Shown here piece by piece: positions 37,156-48,321 of a stretch of DNA of 50,881 nt. Numbering within the stretch: position 1 is the stretch's first letter; every line of letters starts with the position of its first letter. Made by a program: the position numbers and the translations under genes. The DNA comes from Frateuria sp. Soil773. Lineage in GTDB: Bacteria > Pseudomonadota > Gammaproteobacteria > Xanthomonadales > Rhodanobacteraceae. A model generated the notes under the pieces. It searched no databases. It had not been told where the DNA came from and saw only the letters and a list, made by a program, of their open reading frames with translations. The DNA is taken from positions 1-50,881 of the forward strand of contig NZ_LMSL01000035.1 of assembly GCF_001428405.1 (NCBI RefSeq). Direction: 5' to 3'.

Positions 37156-38349
37156 ATGACCAAGCCCGCCCCCTTTCCCATCGAAGTCCGCGGTTCCGCC
37201 AGGCAGCCGCTGGGCATGCCGCCGGCGCAGTTCCTGCGCGACTACTGGCAGAAGCGCCCGCTGCTGATCCGCAATGCCTTTCCTGGCTTCGTGCCGCCGG
37301 TCGAGCCGGACGACCTGGCCGGGCTGGCCTGCGAGGACGGCGCACTGTCGCGCCTGATCGTCCACGACGAAAAGCGCGACCGCTGGACGGTGAAGACCGG
37401 CCCGCTGGCCGAGGCCGACTTCGCCGGGACGCCGCCGGGGAACTGGACCCTGCTGGTGCAGGACGTGGACAAGTGGGACGCGGACGTGGCGCAGTTGCTG
37501 GAACACTTCCGCTTCCTGCCGAGCTGGCGGGTGGACGACGTGATGGTCTCCTACGCCGAGCCGGGCGGCGGCGTCGGCGCGCACGTGGACCAGTACGACG
37601 TGTTCCTGCTGCAGGGCCTGGGCCAGCGGCACTGGGCGATCAGCACCGACCCGGACGCGCCGAAGGACTTTCGCCCGGACATCGAGCTGAAGCAGTTGGC
37701 GCAGTTCGAGCCCACCCACGAATGGCTGCTGGAACCCGGCGACATGCTCTACCTGCCGCCCGGCGTGCCGCACGACGGCGTCGCCTTCGGCGGCCCCTGC
37801 ATGACCTTCTCGGTGGGCATGCGCGCGCCGTCGCAGGCGGAGCTGACCGGCGACCTGGCCGACTACCTCGCCGAACGCCTGTCCGAGGAACAACGCTACG
37901 CCGACCCCGACCTGGCGCCGGCCCGTGCCGCCGGCGAGATCGACAAGGCCGCGCTGGCCCGCCTGAAAAGCGCCCTGCCGTTCGCCGTGGCGCTGGACGA
38001 GGCCAGCCTGCGCGACTGGTTCGGCCGCTTCATCACCCGCTACCGCAATGCGCAGGCGCCGGTGCCGCTCGACAAGCCGTTGACCGCGGCCGCCCTGCGC
38101 AGGCAGCTCGACGCCGGCGCGCACCTGTTGCGCCACCCCTGGTCGCGCATGGCCTGGAGCCGCGGCAAGGACGGCGCCACCTTGTATGCATGCGGCCACG
38201 CCTACCCCGCGACGCCGGCGCTGGCCGAGGCCCTGTGCGGACAGCGTGCCTACGCCGGCGGCCACGACCATTCCGACGCCGAGGCCGGCACGCTGCTGGC
38301 ATTGGTCAACGACGGCCACCTCCTGCCGCACAAGCCGCGGCGCCGCTGA
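37156..38349 (+). CDS. roxA: Ribosomal oxygenase RoxA/YcfD (cupin-4)
   Basis: The 397-residue protein is a JmjC-type 2-oxoglutarate/Fe(II) oxygenase. The metal ligands are His143 and Asp145 in GAHVDQYDVFLLQ and His206 in GVPHDG; the fold begins with MPPAQFLRDYWQKRPLLIRN (about 22-41). E. coli YcfD hydroxylates an arginine of ribosomal protein L16, and the same role is likely here. It is some 20 residues longer than YcfD. The ATG at 37156 follows CTACAATGCGCGG and is the natural start; the frame is open further up without homology. A small protein gene follows in the same direction. Confidence 0.94.
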   Translation: MTKPAPFPIEVRGSARQPLGMPPAQFLRDYWQKRPLLIRNAFPGFVPPVEPDDLAGLACEDGALSRLIVHDEKRDRWTVKTGPLAEADFAGTPPGNWTLLVQDVDKWDADVAQLLEHFRFLPSWRVDDVMVSYAEPGGGVGAHVDQYDVFLLQGLGQRHWAISTDPDAPKDFRPDIELKQLAQFEPTHEWLLEPGDMLYLPPGVPHDGVAFGGPCMTFSVGMRAPSQAELTGDLADYLAERLSEEQRYADPDLAPARAAGEIDKAALARLKSALPFAVALDEASLRDWFGRFITRYRNAQAPVPLDKPLTAAALRRQLDAGAHLLRHPWSRMAWSRGKDGATLYACGHAYPATPALAEALCGQRAYAGGHDHSDAEAGTLLALVNDGHLLPHKPRRR

Positions 38350-38402
38350 ATCCGGAGCCCCGCCTGGACCGCGAACCCGCCACCGCCCCGCTGCCGGAAC
38401 GC

Positions 38403-38879
38403 GTGCCGCTGCCGGCCGGCGACCGCACCGAAGTGGCTGCCGCGCGGCTGCACCTGCTGCGCGCGGCACGGCACCGGCTGGACCTGTACCTGCCGCAACT
38501 GGCCGGCGGCGACTACGGCAGCGCCGAGGAACTCGCCCAGTGGCGGCGCGTCGCCACCTCCGGCCGCGGCGCGCAAATCCGCATCCTGCTGCACGACCCG
38601 GCGGGCGCCTTGCGCGACGGCCATCGGCTGGTCGCGCTGGCGCAGCGCCTGCCCAGCGCGCTGCAGATCCGCGTGCCGGTGGAAGATGCGGACCTGGCCT
38701 ATGCCTCGGCCTACCTGCTCAACGATGCCGGCGGCTACCTGTTCCTGCCCGAGGCCACCCGCCCGCAGGGACGCGCCGCCGACGGCGACCGCGCCGCGCA
38801 GGCTCCTCTGCGGCAGCACTTCGAGGAAGTGTGGGAACGGTCGATGCGCGCCACCATGCTGCAGCCGCTCGACCTGTAG
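38403..38879 (+). CDS. Conserved small protein downstream of roxA (DUF7931-like)
   Basis: The product of about 158 residues contains AAARLHLLRAARHRLDLYLP, GAQIRILLHDPAGALRDGHR and YLLNDAGGYLFLPEATRP. These words recall the DUF7931 domain, a truncated phospholipase D-like fold often placed next to acetyltransferase or RoxA genes; I am only moderately sure. No ATG exists near the expected N-terminus. The start is either GTG 38403 or a CTG at 38364 that has a better GGAG site and would add 13 residues. It follows roxA by 53 bp or less and is probably cotranscribed. Function unknown. Confidence 0.75.
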   Translation: MPLPAGDRTEVAAARLHLLRAARHRLDLYLPQLAGGDYGSAEELAQWRRVATSGRGAQIRILLHDPAGALRDGHRLVALAQRLPSALQIRVPVEDADLAYASAYLLNDAGGYLFLPEATRPQGRAADGDRAAQAPLRQHFEEVWERSMRATMLQPLDL

Positions 38880-39033
38880 CGGCGTAACTGAACGCAAGCC
38901 GGCTCGCCATCGCAACCCGCGCGCGCGATGACCGCGCTGCGCAAAACGCGCCAGATCGCCATGCCCGGCGAATCCGGCCGCACCGTCGCTCGAATCCGGC
39001 GCACCGGTCTCGACTTTGGTCGGATGCTTTGGC

Positions 39034-39064
39034 TTGCCGCGCCGCAGCAGCCAAGGGCTATAAT
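39034..39064 (+). promoter_or_regulatory. Putative sucA promoter
   Basis: A perfect TATAAT (39059-39064) is preceded by TTGCCG (39034-39039), although the 19-bp spacing is longer than ideal. It lies 78 bp before the sucA GTG in the 262-bp gap, which otherwise holds no gene. Confidence 0.55.
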
Positions 39065-39141
39065 CGTTAAGATTATATCCAGCCCGCTGCCCGCCTTCGC
39101 TCAGACGGGCAGCCAAGCCTCCCTTCCCTGCCGGTGGTGAC

Positions 39142-41982
39142 GTGAGCACAAATCTGATTCGCGAGTTTTTCGAGTCTTCCCAACTCGCCGGCGGCAACGC
39201 CGATTATGTCGAACAGCTTTACGAATCCTGGCTGGCCGACCCCGCGTCGATCCCCGCCGACTGGGCCAACTACTTCCAATCCTTCAAGGGCCGCGAAGCC
39301 GGCGACGTGCCGCATTCGGCCGTGATCGCCCGCATCGAGGCCGCGCAGAAACAGCGCCACTACGCCGCCGCGGCCGGCCCGGTCGACGACGCCCATGCGC
39401 GCAAGCAGGCCGGCGTGCTGCGCCTGCTCACCGCCTACCGTTCGCGCGGCCACCTCGCCGCCGACCTCGATCCGCTCGGCCTCGCCCACAAGATGGAGGC
39501 GCCGGACCTGGGCCTCGCCTTCCACGGCCTGTCCGACGCCGACCTCGACACCGAATTCGACTGCGGCACCTATGCCGGCGGCGGCCAGCGCCTGAAGCTG
39601 CGCGACCTGCTCGCCCGCCTCAAGAAGGTGTACGCCGGCACCATCGGCGCCGAGTTCATGTACATCAGCAACCATGAGCAACGCAGCTGGATCTACAGCC
39701 GCCTCGAACAGGCCAACGGCAGCGCCGGCCTGGACAAGGCAGGCAAGCAGCGCGTGCTCGACGGCCTCACCGCCGCCGAGGGCCTGGAGCGCTACCTGCA
39801 CACCAAGTACGTCGGCCAGAAGCGCTTCTCGCTGGAAGGCGGCGACTCGCTGATCCCGATGGTGGACGACGTGGTCCGCGCCGCCGGCGACAACGGCATC
39901 AAGGAGCTGGTGATCGGCATGGCCCACCGCGGCCGCCTCAACGTGCTGGTCAACATCCTGGGCAAGCCGCCGAAGACGCTGTTCAACGAGTTCGAAGGCA
40001 AGTTCGAGCATCCGGACGACCCGGCCCATTCCGGCGACGTGAAGTACCACATGGGCTTCTCCGCCGACGTCAAGACGCCCAAGGGCGGCGTGCACGTGGC
40101 GCTGGCGTTCAACCCCTCGCACCTGGAGATCGTCAACCCGGTGGTGGCCGGCTCGGTGCATGCGCGCCAGGTCCGCCGCGGTGACGGCGAGCACACCCAG
40201 TCGATGGCCGTGCTGGTGCACGGCGACGCGGCGCTGGCCGGCCAGGGCGTGAACATGGAACTGTTCAACATGTCGCAGGCGCGCGGCTTCAAGATCGGCG
40301 GCAGCCTGCACATCGTGGTGAACAACCAGGTCGGCTTCACCACCTCCAACCCGCAGGACGCGCGCTCCACGATGTACTGCACCGACCTGGCCAAGATGGT
40401 CAACGCGCCGGTGTTCCACGTGAACGGCGACGACCCGGAAGCGGTGATCGAGGTGACCCGCCTCGCCTACGAGTTCCGCAAGACCTTCCGCAAGGACGTG
40501 GTGATCGACCTGGTCTGCTACCGCCGCCACGGCCACAACGAGGCCGACGAGCCGTCGGCGACGCAGCCGGTGATGTACCAGATCATCCGCAAGCGCCCGA
40601 CCACCCGCGACCTCTACCAGCAGCAGCTGGTCAAGGAAGGCGTGCTGGCCGACGGCGAGGCGGCGAAGCAGTTCGACGCCTACCGCGACCGGCTGGAAAC
40701 CGGCGACACGATGACCGAGCTCGACCCGTCGCTGGCCAAGGACATGCAGGTCGACTGGTCGCGCTTCCTCGGCGGCAAGCTGTCCAGCCCGGTCGATACC
40801 GGCGTGCCGAAGCAGAAGCTGGTCGAACTGGCCCATCGCATCCTCGACCTGCCGAAGGACCTGACGCTGCAGCCGCGCGTGGCGAAGATCTACGACGACC
40901 GCCGCAAGATGGCCAGCGGCGAGCTGCCGGGCGACTGGGGCTTCGCCGAGAACCTGGCCTACGCCACCCTGATCGACGACGGCCACAACCTGCGCCTGGT
41001 CGGCCAGGATTCCGGCCGCGGCACCTTCTTCCACCGCCACGCCGTGCTGCACGACCAGAAGGACGGCCACACCTACATGCCGCTGGCCACCGTGCGCGAC
41101 GGCGCCGACGTCGAGGTGATCGACTCGCTGCTCAGCGAAGAGGCGGTGATGGCGTTCGAGTACGGCCACGCCACCACCGATCCGGACACCCTGCACATCT
41201 GGGAAGCGCAGTTCGGCGACTTCGCCAATGGCGCGCAGGTGGTGATCGACCAGTTCATCAGCTCCGGCGAATCGAAGTGGAACCGCCTGTGCGGCCTGGC
41301 GCTGTACCTGCCGCACGGCTACGAGGGCCAGGGCCCGGAGCATTCCTCCGCCCGCCTCGAGCGCTTCCTGCAACTGTGCGCGATGGACAACATGCAGGTG
41401 TGCGTGCCGACCACGCCGGCGCAGGACTTCCACATGATCCGCCGGCAGATGCTGCGCCCGGTGCGCAAGCCGCTGATCGTGATGACGCCGAAGTCGCTGC
41501 TGCGCCACAAGCTGGCCGTCTCCAGCCTGGACGAGCTGGCCGCCGGCCGCTTCCAGTTGGTGATCGGCGAGCACCGCGAGCTGGCGGCCAAGAAGGTCAA
41601 GCGCGTCGTGCTGTGCGCCGGCAAGGTCTACTACGACCTGCTGGAGGAAGCCGAGAAGCGCGGCCTGGCCGACGTGGCGATCGTGCGCGTCGAGCAGCTC
41701 TATCCGTTCCCGCGTCCCGAGGTCGCCGCCGAGCTGGACAAGTACCCCTCCGCCAAGGAAGTGGTCTGGTGCCAGGAAGAGCCGATGAACCAGGGCGCCT
41801 GGTTCCAGATCCGCCACCATCTGCAGGCCTGCGTCGGCAGCAAGCGCAGCCTCTCCTACGCGGGGCGCGCGCGCTCGCCGGCACCGGCGGCCGGCCACCT
41901 CAACACCCATGTCGCCGAACAGGCGGCGCTCGTCGAGCAGGCGCTGGTCGCGCCGGTCGGCACCGACCATTCCGCTGAATAA
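39142..41982 (+). CDS. sucA: 2-oxoglutarate dehydrogenase E1 component
   Basis: The 946-residue thiamine diphosphate enzyme decarboxylates 2-oxoglutarate in the TCA cycle. It has the E1o N-terminus NADYVEQLYESWLADPASIP (about 19-38), which docks the complex, then MAHRGRLNVL near residue 262, AFNPSHLEIVNPVV, GDDPEAVIEV, CYRRHGHNEADEPSATQP, and the late QDSGRGTFFHRHAVLHDQ and WEAQFGDFANGAQVV blocks. It starts with GTG at 39142; the frame has no ATG near the expected N-terminus, and GGTGGTGA stands just upstream. It is the first gene of the sucA-sucB-lpdA operon. Confidence 0.98.
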   Translation: MSTNLIREFFESSQLAGGNADYVEQLYESWLADPASIPADWANYFQSFKGREAGDVPHSAVIARIEAAQKQRHYAAAAGPVDDAHARKQAGVLRLLTAYRSRGHLAADLDPLGLAHKMEAPDLGLAFHGLSDADLDTEFDCGTYAGGGQRLKLRDLLARLKKVYAGTIGAEFMYISNHEQRSWIYSRLEQANGSAGLDKAGKQRVLDGLTAAEGLERYLHTKYVGQKRFSLEGGDSLIPMVDDVVRAAGDNGIKELVIGMAHRGRLNVLVNILGKPPKTLFNEFEGKFEHPDDPAHSGDVKYHMGFSADVKTPKGGVHVALAFNPSHLEIVNPVVAGSVHARQVRRGDGEHTQSMAVLVHGDAALAGQGVNMELFNMSQARGFKIGGSLHIVVNNQVGFTTSNPQDARSTMYCTDLAKMVNAPVFHVNGDDPEAVIEVTRLAYEFRKTFRKDVVIDLVCYRRHGHNEADEPSATQPVMYQIIRKRPTTRDLYQQQLVKEGVLADGEAAKQFDAYRDRLETGDTMTELDPSLAKDMQVDWSRFLGGKLSSPVDTGVPKQKLVELAHRILDLPKDLTLQPRVAKIYDDRRKMASGELPGDWGFAENLAYATLIDDGHNLRLVGQDSGRGTFFHRHAVLHDQKDGHTYMPLATVRDGADVEVIDSLLSEEAVMAFEYGHATTDPDTLHIWEAQFGDFANGAQVVIDQFISSGESKWNRLCGLALYLPHGYEGQGPEHSSARLERFLQLCAMDNMQVCVPTTPAQDFHMIRRQMLRPVRKPLIVMTPKSLLRHKLAVSSLDELAAGRFQLVIGEHRELAAKKVKRVVLCAGKVYYDLLEEAEKRGLADVAIVRVEQLYPFPRPEVAAELDKYPSAKEVVWCQEEPMNQGAWFQIRHHLQACVGSKRSLSYAGRARSPAPAAGHLNTHVAEQAALVEQALVAPVGTDHSAE

Positions 41983-42003
41983 AGAGACTCCAGGAAAATT
42001 CCC

Positions 42004-43206
42004 ATGTCCATCGAAGTCAAAGTCCCTGTCCTGCCCGAGTCCGTTTCCGACGCCACCATCGCCACCTGGCACAAGAAGGCCGGCGACGCGGTGAAGCGCG
42101 ACGAGAACCTGGTCGACCTCGAAACCGACAAGGTGGTGCTGGAAGTGCCCTCGCCGGTCGACGGCGTGATCAAGGAGATCAAGCAGGACACCGGCGCCAC
42201 GGTGAACAGCCAGCAGGTGATCGCGATCATCGAGGAAGGCGCCGCCGCGCCGGCCCCGGCGCCCGCCGCGGAAGCGCCCAAGGCCGCTGCCGCCCCTGCT
42301 CCGGCTCCGGCCGCCGCGCCGAAGGCCGCCGCAGGCAACGCCGACCTCTCGCCGGCCGGCCTGCGCGTCGCCACCGAGCAGAACATCGACGCCTCCAAGG
42401 TCGCCGGCACGGGCCGCGACGGCCGCGTCACCAAGGAAGACCTGGTCAACTACGGCAAGGGCGGCAGCGCCGCCGCCGCGCCGGCCGCCAAGCCGACCCC
42501 GGGCGCGCGTCCGGAAGAGCGCGTGCCGATGACCCGCATGCGCGCCAAGATCGCCGAGCGCCTGATGCAGTCGAAGAACTCGATCGCCATGCTCACCTCG
42601 TTCAACGAGGTGAACCTGGCCGAGGTCGTGAAGATGCGCAAGTCGCTGGGCGAGCAGTTCCAGAAGACCCACGGCATCAAGCTCGGCTTCATGAGCTTCT
42701 TCGTGAAGGCCGCCGCGGAGGCGCTCAAGCGCCACCCGATCGTCAACGCCTCGGTCGACGGCAACGACATCATCTATCACGGCTACCAGGACATCTCGAT
42801 CGCCGTGTCCACCGACAAGGGCCTGGTGACGCCGGTGCTGCGCGACGTGCAGGACATGGGCTTCGCCGAGATCGAACAAGGCATCGCCGACTACGCCAAG
42901 AAGGCGCGCGACGGCAAGCTGAGCCTGGACGACCTGCAGGGCGGCACCTTCACCATCACCAACGGCGGCACCTTCGGCTCGCTGCTCTCCACCCCGATCG
43001 TCAACCCGCCGCAGAGCGCCATCCTCGGCATGCACACGATCAAGGAACGCGCCATCGTCGAGAACGGCCAGGTGATCGCCGCGCCGATGATGTACATCGC
43101 CATCAGCTACGACCACCGCATCATCGACGGCAAGGATGCGGTGCTGTTCCTGGTCGACATCAAGGACCAGCTGGAGAACCCGCAGCGGATGTTGCTGGGG
43201 CTCTGA
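42004..43206 (+). CDS. sucB: Dihydrolipoyl succinyltransferase (E2)
   Basis: The 400-residue core subunit carries one lipoyl domain with the lipoylated Lys43 in [11 protein letters not shown], an Ala/Pro-rich linker (about 80-112), an E1/E3-binding domain with [20 protein letters not shown] (116-135), a second linker, and the catalytic domain ending [11 protein letters not shown] with His371 and Asp375. It starts 21 bp after sucA with an AGGAAAATTCCC site. A 188-bp gap filled by a large inverted repeat separates it from lpdA, so E3 output could be set apart from E1 and E2. Confidence 0.98.
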   Translation: MSIEVKVPVLPESVSDATIATWHKKAGDAVKRDENLVDLETDKVVLEVPSPVDGVIKEIKQDTGATVNSQQVIAIIEEGAAAPAPAPAAEAPKAAAAPAPAPAAAPKAAAGNADLSPAGLRVATEQNIDASKVAGTGRDGRVTKEDLVNYGKGGSAAAAPAAKPTPGARPEERVPMTRMRAKIAERLMQSKNSIAMLTSFNEVNLAEVVKMRKSLGEQFQKTHGIKLGFMSFFVKAAAEALKRHPIVNASVDGNDIIYHGYQDISIAVSTDKGLVTPVLRDVQDMGFAEIEQGIADYAKKARDGKLSLDDLQGGTFTITNGGTFGSLLSTPIVNPPQSAILGMHTIKERAIVENGQVIAAPMMYIAISYDHRIIDGKDAVLFLVDIKDQLENPQRMLLGL

Positions 43207-43220
43207 GCCCCGGCAACATC

Positions 43221-43379
43221 CGGGATTCGGGATTGGGGATTCGGGATTCGGAAAAGCGCCGCACCTAGCGACGCTCACGAACCGCCGCTCCCACCGGATC
43301 CTGCACGATATTCGGGACTCGCCGCAGCGCCGCACGCCTTCGGCTTTTGCGAATCCCGAATCCCCAATCCCGAATCCCG
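43221..43379. repeat. 30-bp perfect inverted repeat between sucB and lpdA
   Basis: The left arm (43221-43250, starting CGGGATTCGGGATTG) and right arm (43350-43379, its exact reverse complement) are 99 bp apart. Each arm is itself built from the repeated word GGGATTC. Transcribed from the suc promoter it would form a long stem just before lpdA. The interior has no gene. Confidence 0.9.
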
Positions 43380-43385
43380 CAGTGA

Positions 43386-44834
<1,449 letters not shown>

Positions 44835-44855
44835 CCGCCCGCGGCAGCGAGCATG

Positions 44856-44892
44856 CGGCCCGCTTGTGGCGACACGGCGGGCCGTTTGTTTT
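44856..44892 (+). terminator. Intrinsic terminator of the suc operon
   Basis: CGGCCCGC (44856-44863), a 13-base loop, GCGGGCCG (44877-44884), then TTTGTTTT. A GC stem followed by a clear U-run, 22 bp after the lpdA stop. Confidence 0.9.
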
Positions 44893-44916
44893 CCTGGTAC
44901 GCCGATGCACTCCGTA

Positions 44917-45000
44917 CCGTCATTCCGGCGAAAGCCGGAATCCAGCGCCTTCGGTAGCCATCGCAAAAGCCCCTGGATTCCGGCTTTCGCCGGAATGACG
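44917..45000. repeat. REP-type inverted pair
   Basis: Starts CCGTCATTCCGGCGAAAGCC and ends with its inverse GGCTTTCGCCGGAATGACG; the arms here are the CCGGCGAAAGCCGG variant. It lies between the suc terminator and the LOG gene. Confidence 0.9.
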
Positions 45001-45030
45001 ACTTCCCAGCCCAACGACTAGACCCCCGAC

Positions 45031-45627
45031 ATGCCCCAACCTACGGCCATTTGCGTCTACTGCGGCTCCAGCAGTGGCGGTTCCCCCGAGTACGCCGAAC
45101 AGGCGCGCGCCTTCGGCGCGGCGCTGGCGCGACGGGGCATCGACCTGGTCTACGGCGGCGGTAAGGTCGGCCTGATGGGCACCGTGGCCGACGCGGTGCT
45201 CGCCGGCGGCGGCAAGGTGGTCGGGGTGATCCCGCGCCAGTTGGTCGAGCTCGAGGTGGCCCACCCGGGCCTCACCGAGCTGGTGACGGTCGAGACCATG
45301 CACCAGCGCAAGACCCGCATGTACGAGCTGTCCGACGCCTTCGTCGCCCTGCCCGGCGGCTTCGGCACCATGGACGAGATGTTCGAGATGCTGACCTGGG
45401 CCCAGCTCGGCCTGCACCGCTATCCCTGCGCCTTCCTCGACGTGCGCGGCTACTACGGCGGGCTGCGCGCGATGATGGACCACATGGTGGCCGAGGGCTT
45501 CGTGCGCGCCGGCCAGCGCGACAGCGTATGGTTCGGCGAATCGATGGACGGCCTGTTCGACTGGATGGCCGGCTACGATGGCGGCAATGCGTCCCGCGTG
45601 ATCGGCCCGGCCAGCATCCGGGCCTGA
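45031..45627 (+). CDS. LOG-family protein (cytokinin riboside phosphorylase type)
   Basis: The 198-residue protein has the LOG/TIGR00730 fold: ICVYCGSSSG at the start, DLVYGGGKVGLMGTVADAVL (39-58), HQRKTRM (91-97) and the nucleotide-binding PGGFGTMDE (108-116). Family enzymes split the N-glycosidic bond of AMP or cytokinin nucleotides, releasing ribose 5-phosphate; bacterial members may act in nucleotide salvage. The ATG is 30 bp after the REP pair. The AcuI/YhdH gene follows by 15 bp, so the two may form an operon, though no functional link is evident. Confidence 0.94.
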   Translation: MPQPTAICVYCGSSSGGSPEYAEQARAFGAALARRGIDLVYGGGKVGLMGTVADAVLAGGGKVVGVIPRQLVELEVAHPGLTELVTVETMHQRKTRMYELSDAFVALPGGFGTMDEMFEMLTWAQLGLHRYPCAFLDVRGYYGGLRAMMDHMVAEGFVRAGQRDSVWFGESMDGLFDWMAGYDGGNASRVIGPASIRA

Positions 45628-45642
45628 GGAGAGGAACCCGAG

Positions 45643-46641
45643 ATGACGACTTTCCGTGCCTTCCGCATCCACGACGACGACGCCGGCTACCGCGCCGGCA
45701 TCGAGCGGATGCCCGCCGACGCGCTCTCGCCCGGCGAGGTGCTGGTCAAGGCCGCCTGGTCCTCGGTCAACTACAAGGACGCCCTGGCCGGCACCGGCAA
45801 GGGCAAGATCCTGCGCCGGTTCCCGCTCAACGGCGGGATCGACGTGGCCGGCCACGTGGCCGCCTCGGCCGACCCGGCCTTCCGCGAGGGCGACGCGGTG
45901 CTGTGCACCGGCAGCGGCCTGTCCGAGACGCGCGACGGCGGCTATGGCGAATACGTGCGGCTTGACGCGCGCTGGACGATCCCGCTGCCCGCCGGCCTCG
46001 GCCTGCGCGAAAGCATGATCCTCGGCACCGCCGGCTTCACCGCCGCGCTGGCCCTGCTGCGCATGCAGGACAACCGGCAGGCGCCCGCGCTCGGCCCGAT
46101 CGCGGTGACCGGCGCCAGCGGCGGCGTGGGCATGCTCGCCATCGACATCTTCGCCCGTGCCGGCTACGAGGTGCACGCGATCAGCGGCAAGGCCGACCAC
46201 TTCGACTTCCTGCGCGGCCTGGGCGCCAGCGCCTGCATCGACCGCCACCAGCTCGCCTTCAGCGGCAAGCCGATGGAGTCGGCCCGCTTCGGCGGCGCGC
46301 TGGACAACGTCGGCGGCGCGATGCTGGCCGGCCTGCTGCCGCAGATCGCCCCCTACGGCAACGTGGCGATCTGCGGCAACGCCGGCGGCATCGCCTTCGA
46401 CAGCACCGTCATGCCCTTCATCATCCGCGGCGCCAGCCTGCTCGGCATTGCCTCGGCCGGCACCGACCGCGCGATCCGTGAGGCGGTCTGGCAGCACCTG
46501 GCGAGCGACTGGAAGCCTCGCCACCTGGACTGCATCGCCACCCGCGAGATCGGCCTGGACGACCTGCACGGCACCTTCGCCCGCATGCTCGCCGGCGACT
46601 CCTTCGGCCGCACCGTGGTGCGCCTCGGCGAAGCGGCCTGA
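45643..46641 (+). CDS. acuI: AcuI/YhdH-type quinone oxidoreductase (acrylyl-CoA reductase)
   Basis: The 332-residue protein is a zinc-free medium-chain reductase. Landmarks are VNYKDALAGTGKGKILRRFP (about 43-62), NGGIDVAGHV, the NADPH motif VTGASGGVGMLAIDIFARAG near 150 and the late GNAGGIAFDSTVMPFIIRG. The VNYKDALA word and length are typical of the YhdH/YhfP/AcuI group, which reduces acrylyl-CoA or related enones with NADPH. GAGAGGAACCCGAG stands before the ATG. Probably cotranscribed with the LOG gene. Confidence 0.93.
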   Translation: MTTFRAFRIHDDDAGYRAGIERMPADALSPGEVLVKAAWSSVNYKDALAGTGKGKILRRFPLNGGIDVAGHVAASADPAFREGDAVLCTGSGLSETRDGGYGEYVRLDARWTIPLPAGLGLRESMILGTAGFTAALALLRMQDNRQAPALGPIAVTGASGGVGMLAIDIFARAGYEVHAISGKADHFDFLRGLGASACIDRHQLAFSGKPMESARFGGALDNVGGAMLAGLLPQIAPYGNVAICGNAGGIAFDSTVMPFIIRGASLLGIASAGTDRAIREAVWQHLASDWKPRHLDCIATREIGLDDLHGTFARMLAGDSFGRTVVRLGEAA

Positions 46642-46710
46642 CCGCCGCAGCTTGGAAGCGCCGCAGGCGCGGCTTAGAATCCACCTGAACCACAAGGGAA
46701 CCACCATCTC

Positions 46711-47076
46711 ATGGCACGCATCCTGATCGTCGACGATTCACCGTCCCAACTGCTGGGCCTCAAGCGCATCGTCGAGAAGCTCGGCCATGAGGCCCTTACC
46801 GCGGAAGACGGCGCGGCAGGCGTCGAGGTGGCGCGCCGCGAACGGCCCGACCTGATCCTGATGGACGTGGTGATGCCCAACCTCAACGGCTTCCAGGCCA
46901 CCCGCACGATCAGCAAGGACCCGGACACCGCGCACATCCCGGTAGTGCTGGTGACCACCAAGGACCAGGAAACCGACAAGGTGTGGGGCATGCGCCAGGG
47001 CGCGAAGGCCTACGTGACCAAGCCGATCAAGGAAGAAGAACTGGTGGTCACGCTGAAGGACCTGCTGCCGGCCTGA
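46711..47076 (+). CDS. pilH: Single-domain response regulator, PilH-like
   Basis: The 121-residue protein is a bare receiver domain: Asp8 and Asp9 in ILIVDDSPSQ, the phosphorylated Asp52 in LILMDVVMPNLNG, Thr83 in VLVTTKDQ and Lys104 in YVTKPIKEEE. The DVVMPNLNGFQATR stretch and the TTKDQETDKVWGMRQGA region are typical of PilH, the type IV pilus (Pil-Chp) receiver. No pilG, pilI or pilJ gene follows here, so it may be an orphan relative. It ends with a good terminator. Confidence 0.88.
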   Translation: MARILIVDDSPSQLLGLKRIVEKLGHEALTAEDGAAGVEVARRERPDLILMDVVMPNLNGFQATRTISKDPDTAHIPVVLVTTKDQETDKVWGMRQGAKAYVTKPIKEEELVVTLKDLLPA

Positions 47077-47107
47077 GCCAGCGGCCGGTCCCCACGCATC
47101 CGCGACG

Positions 47108-47135
47108 ACGGCGCCCGGGAGGCGCCGTTGCTGTA
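47108..47135 (+). terminator. Terminator after the pilH-like gene
   Basis: ACGGCGCC (47108-47115), CGGGA, GGCGCCGT (47121-47128), then TGCTGT. A perfect 8-bp stem 31 bp after the stop. The rest of the 304-bp gap up to the cbpA end (47381) shows no gene. Confidence 0.75.
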
Positions 47136-47380
47136 TGGAGAACCTGGCAAGGGACGCCTGCCCGGGAGGCGCCACGGGCGGCGAGGCTGGCCATGTCCGA
47201 CGCGCACCGCGGCAGCCACGCATGAAGCCCTGACCGGCCGGCCTTCGCCCGGCAGGAATTTTCGACTTCGGCATGCCGGGTACGCGCCACCGTACGCGAC
47301 GCGCTCCCAGCGGACCGGAAGATCATCCGCCCGCCAGGCGCCGCTTTTCTTCGGTACTCCTCGGCATGCGCGCGCGGCAC

Positions 47381-48286
47381 CTACTGCCGCGGATCGAACC
47401 CCGGGAACTGCCCGCGCAGGGCCTCGTAGGCGGCGCGCTGCGCGTCGCTGTCCGGCGCGGGCGCGCGGATGGAGATTTCCACCAGTTGGTCGCCCGGATG
47501 CGCGCCCGGCATGCCGCGACCTTTCAGGCGCAGCTTGCGGCCGGACTGCGAGCCGGCGGGAATGCGCAGGTCGACCGTGCCGGCCAGCGTCGGCACCGGC
47601 ACCGTGGCGCCGAGCGCGGCTTCCCACGGCGCCACCGGCAGGACGTGCAGCACGTTGCGGCCGTCCAGCCTGAACCGCACATCGTCGCGGATGCCCACCT
47701 CGAGCAGCAGGTCGCCGCTCGGTCCGCCGGCGGAGCCCGGATGGCCCTGGCCGGACAGGCGGATCACCTGGCCCGGCTGGATGCCGGCGGGGATCTTCAC
47801 CTCCAGCACCCGCTCGCCGCCGTTGCCGTCGTGCAGCGCCAGGCGCGTGCGGCCGCCGTCGAAGGCGGTCTGCAGGTCGATCTGCACCTGCGCCTGCACG
47901 TCGCGGCCGCGGCGCGAGCGCGGCTGCCCGTGCGAACCGCCGCCGGCGCGGCCGAACAGGCTCTCGAAGAAATCGCTGAAATCCCCGTTGCCGCTGTCGC
48001 CGAAATCGAAGCCCTGCCCCTGGCCCTGGCCCCAGCCCGGCGGCGGCCGGAACTGCTCGCCCTGGCGGTAGCCGCCGGCGCGCACCTGGTCGTAGGCACG
48101 GCGCTTCTCCTTGTCGCGCAGCACCTCGTTGGCCTCGTTGACGGCCTTGAACTTCTCCTCGGCACCGGCTTCCTTGTTCTTGTCCGGATGGTATTGCCGC
48201 GCCAGCTTGCGGTAGGCCGCCTTGATCTCGGCCTCGCTGGCCTCCGGCTTCACGCCGAGGATGTCGTAATAATCTTTGAACTCCAC
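47381..48286 (-). CDS. cbpA: CbpA/DnaJ-type co-chaperone
   Basis: The 301-residue protein has a J-domain, [20 protein letters not shown] then [14 protein letters not shown], with the HPD triad at 33-35. A Gly/Phe linker (about 82-115, [16 protein letters not shown]) is followed by the two CTD beta-domains, with [20 protein letters not shown] and the repeat [20 protein letters not shown]. There is no zinc-finger region, so it is the CbpA/DnaJ-B type. It stimulates DnaK ATP hydrolysis. It lies 88 bp after hsp20 on the same strand, separated by a hairpin, and could read on from the hsp20 heat-shock promoter. Confidence 0.95.
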   Translation of the reverse strand: MEFKDYYDILGVKPEASEAEIKAAYRKLARQYHPDKNKEAGAEEKFKAVNEANEVLRDKEKRRAYDQVRAGGYRQGEQFRPPPGWGQGQGQGFDFGDSGNGDFSDFFESLFGRAGGGSHGQPRSRRGRDVQAQVQIDLQTAFDGGRTRLALHDGNGGERVLEVKIPAGIQPGQVIRLSGQGHPGSAGGPSGDLLLEVGIRDDVRFRLDGRNVLHVLPVAPWEAALGATVPVPTLAGTVDLRIPAGSQSGRKLRLKGRGMPGAHPGDQLVEISIRAPAPDSDAQRAAYEALRGQFPGFDPRQ

Positions 48287-48321
48287 TCAGCTCTCCCTCG
48301 CGCTGGCTGGGCAAAAGGCAC

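Noticed and set aside
39073-43335. A 1420-codon open frame antisense to sucA and sucB
   Set aside because: It mirrors the high-GC codon pattern of the real genes on the other strand, has no known domain, and is rich in Arg, Gly and His as such shadows are.
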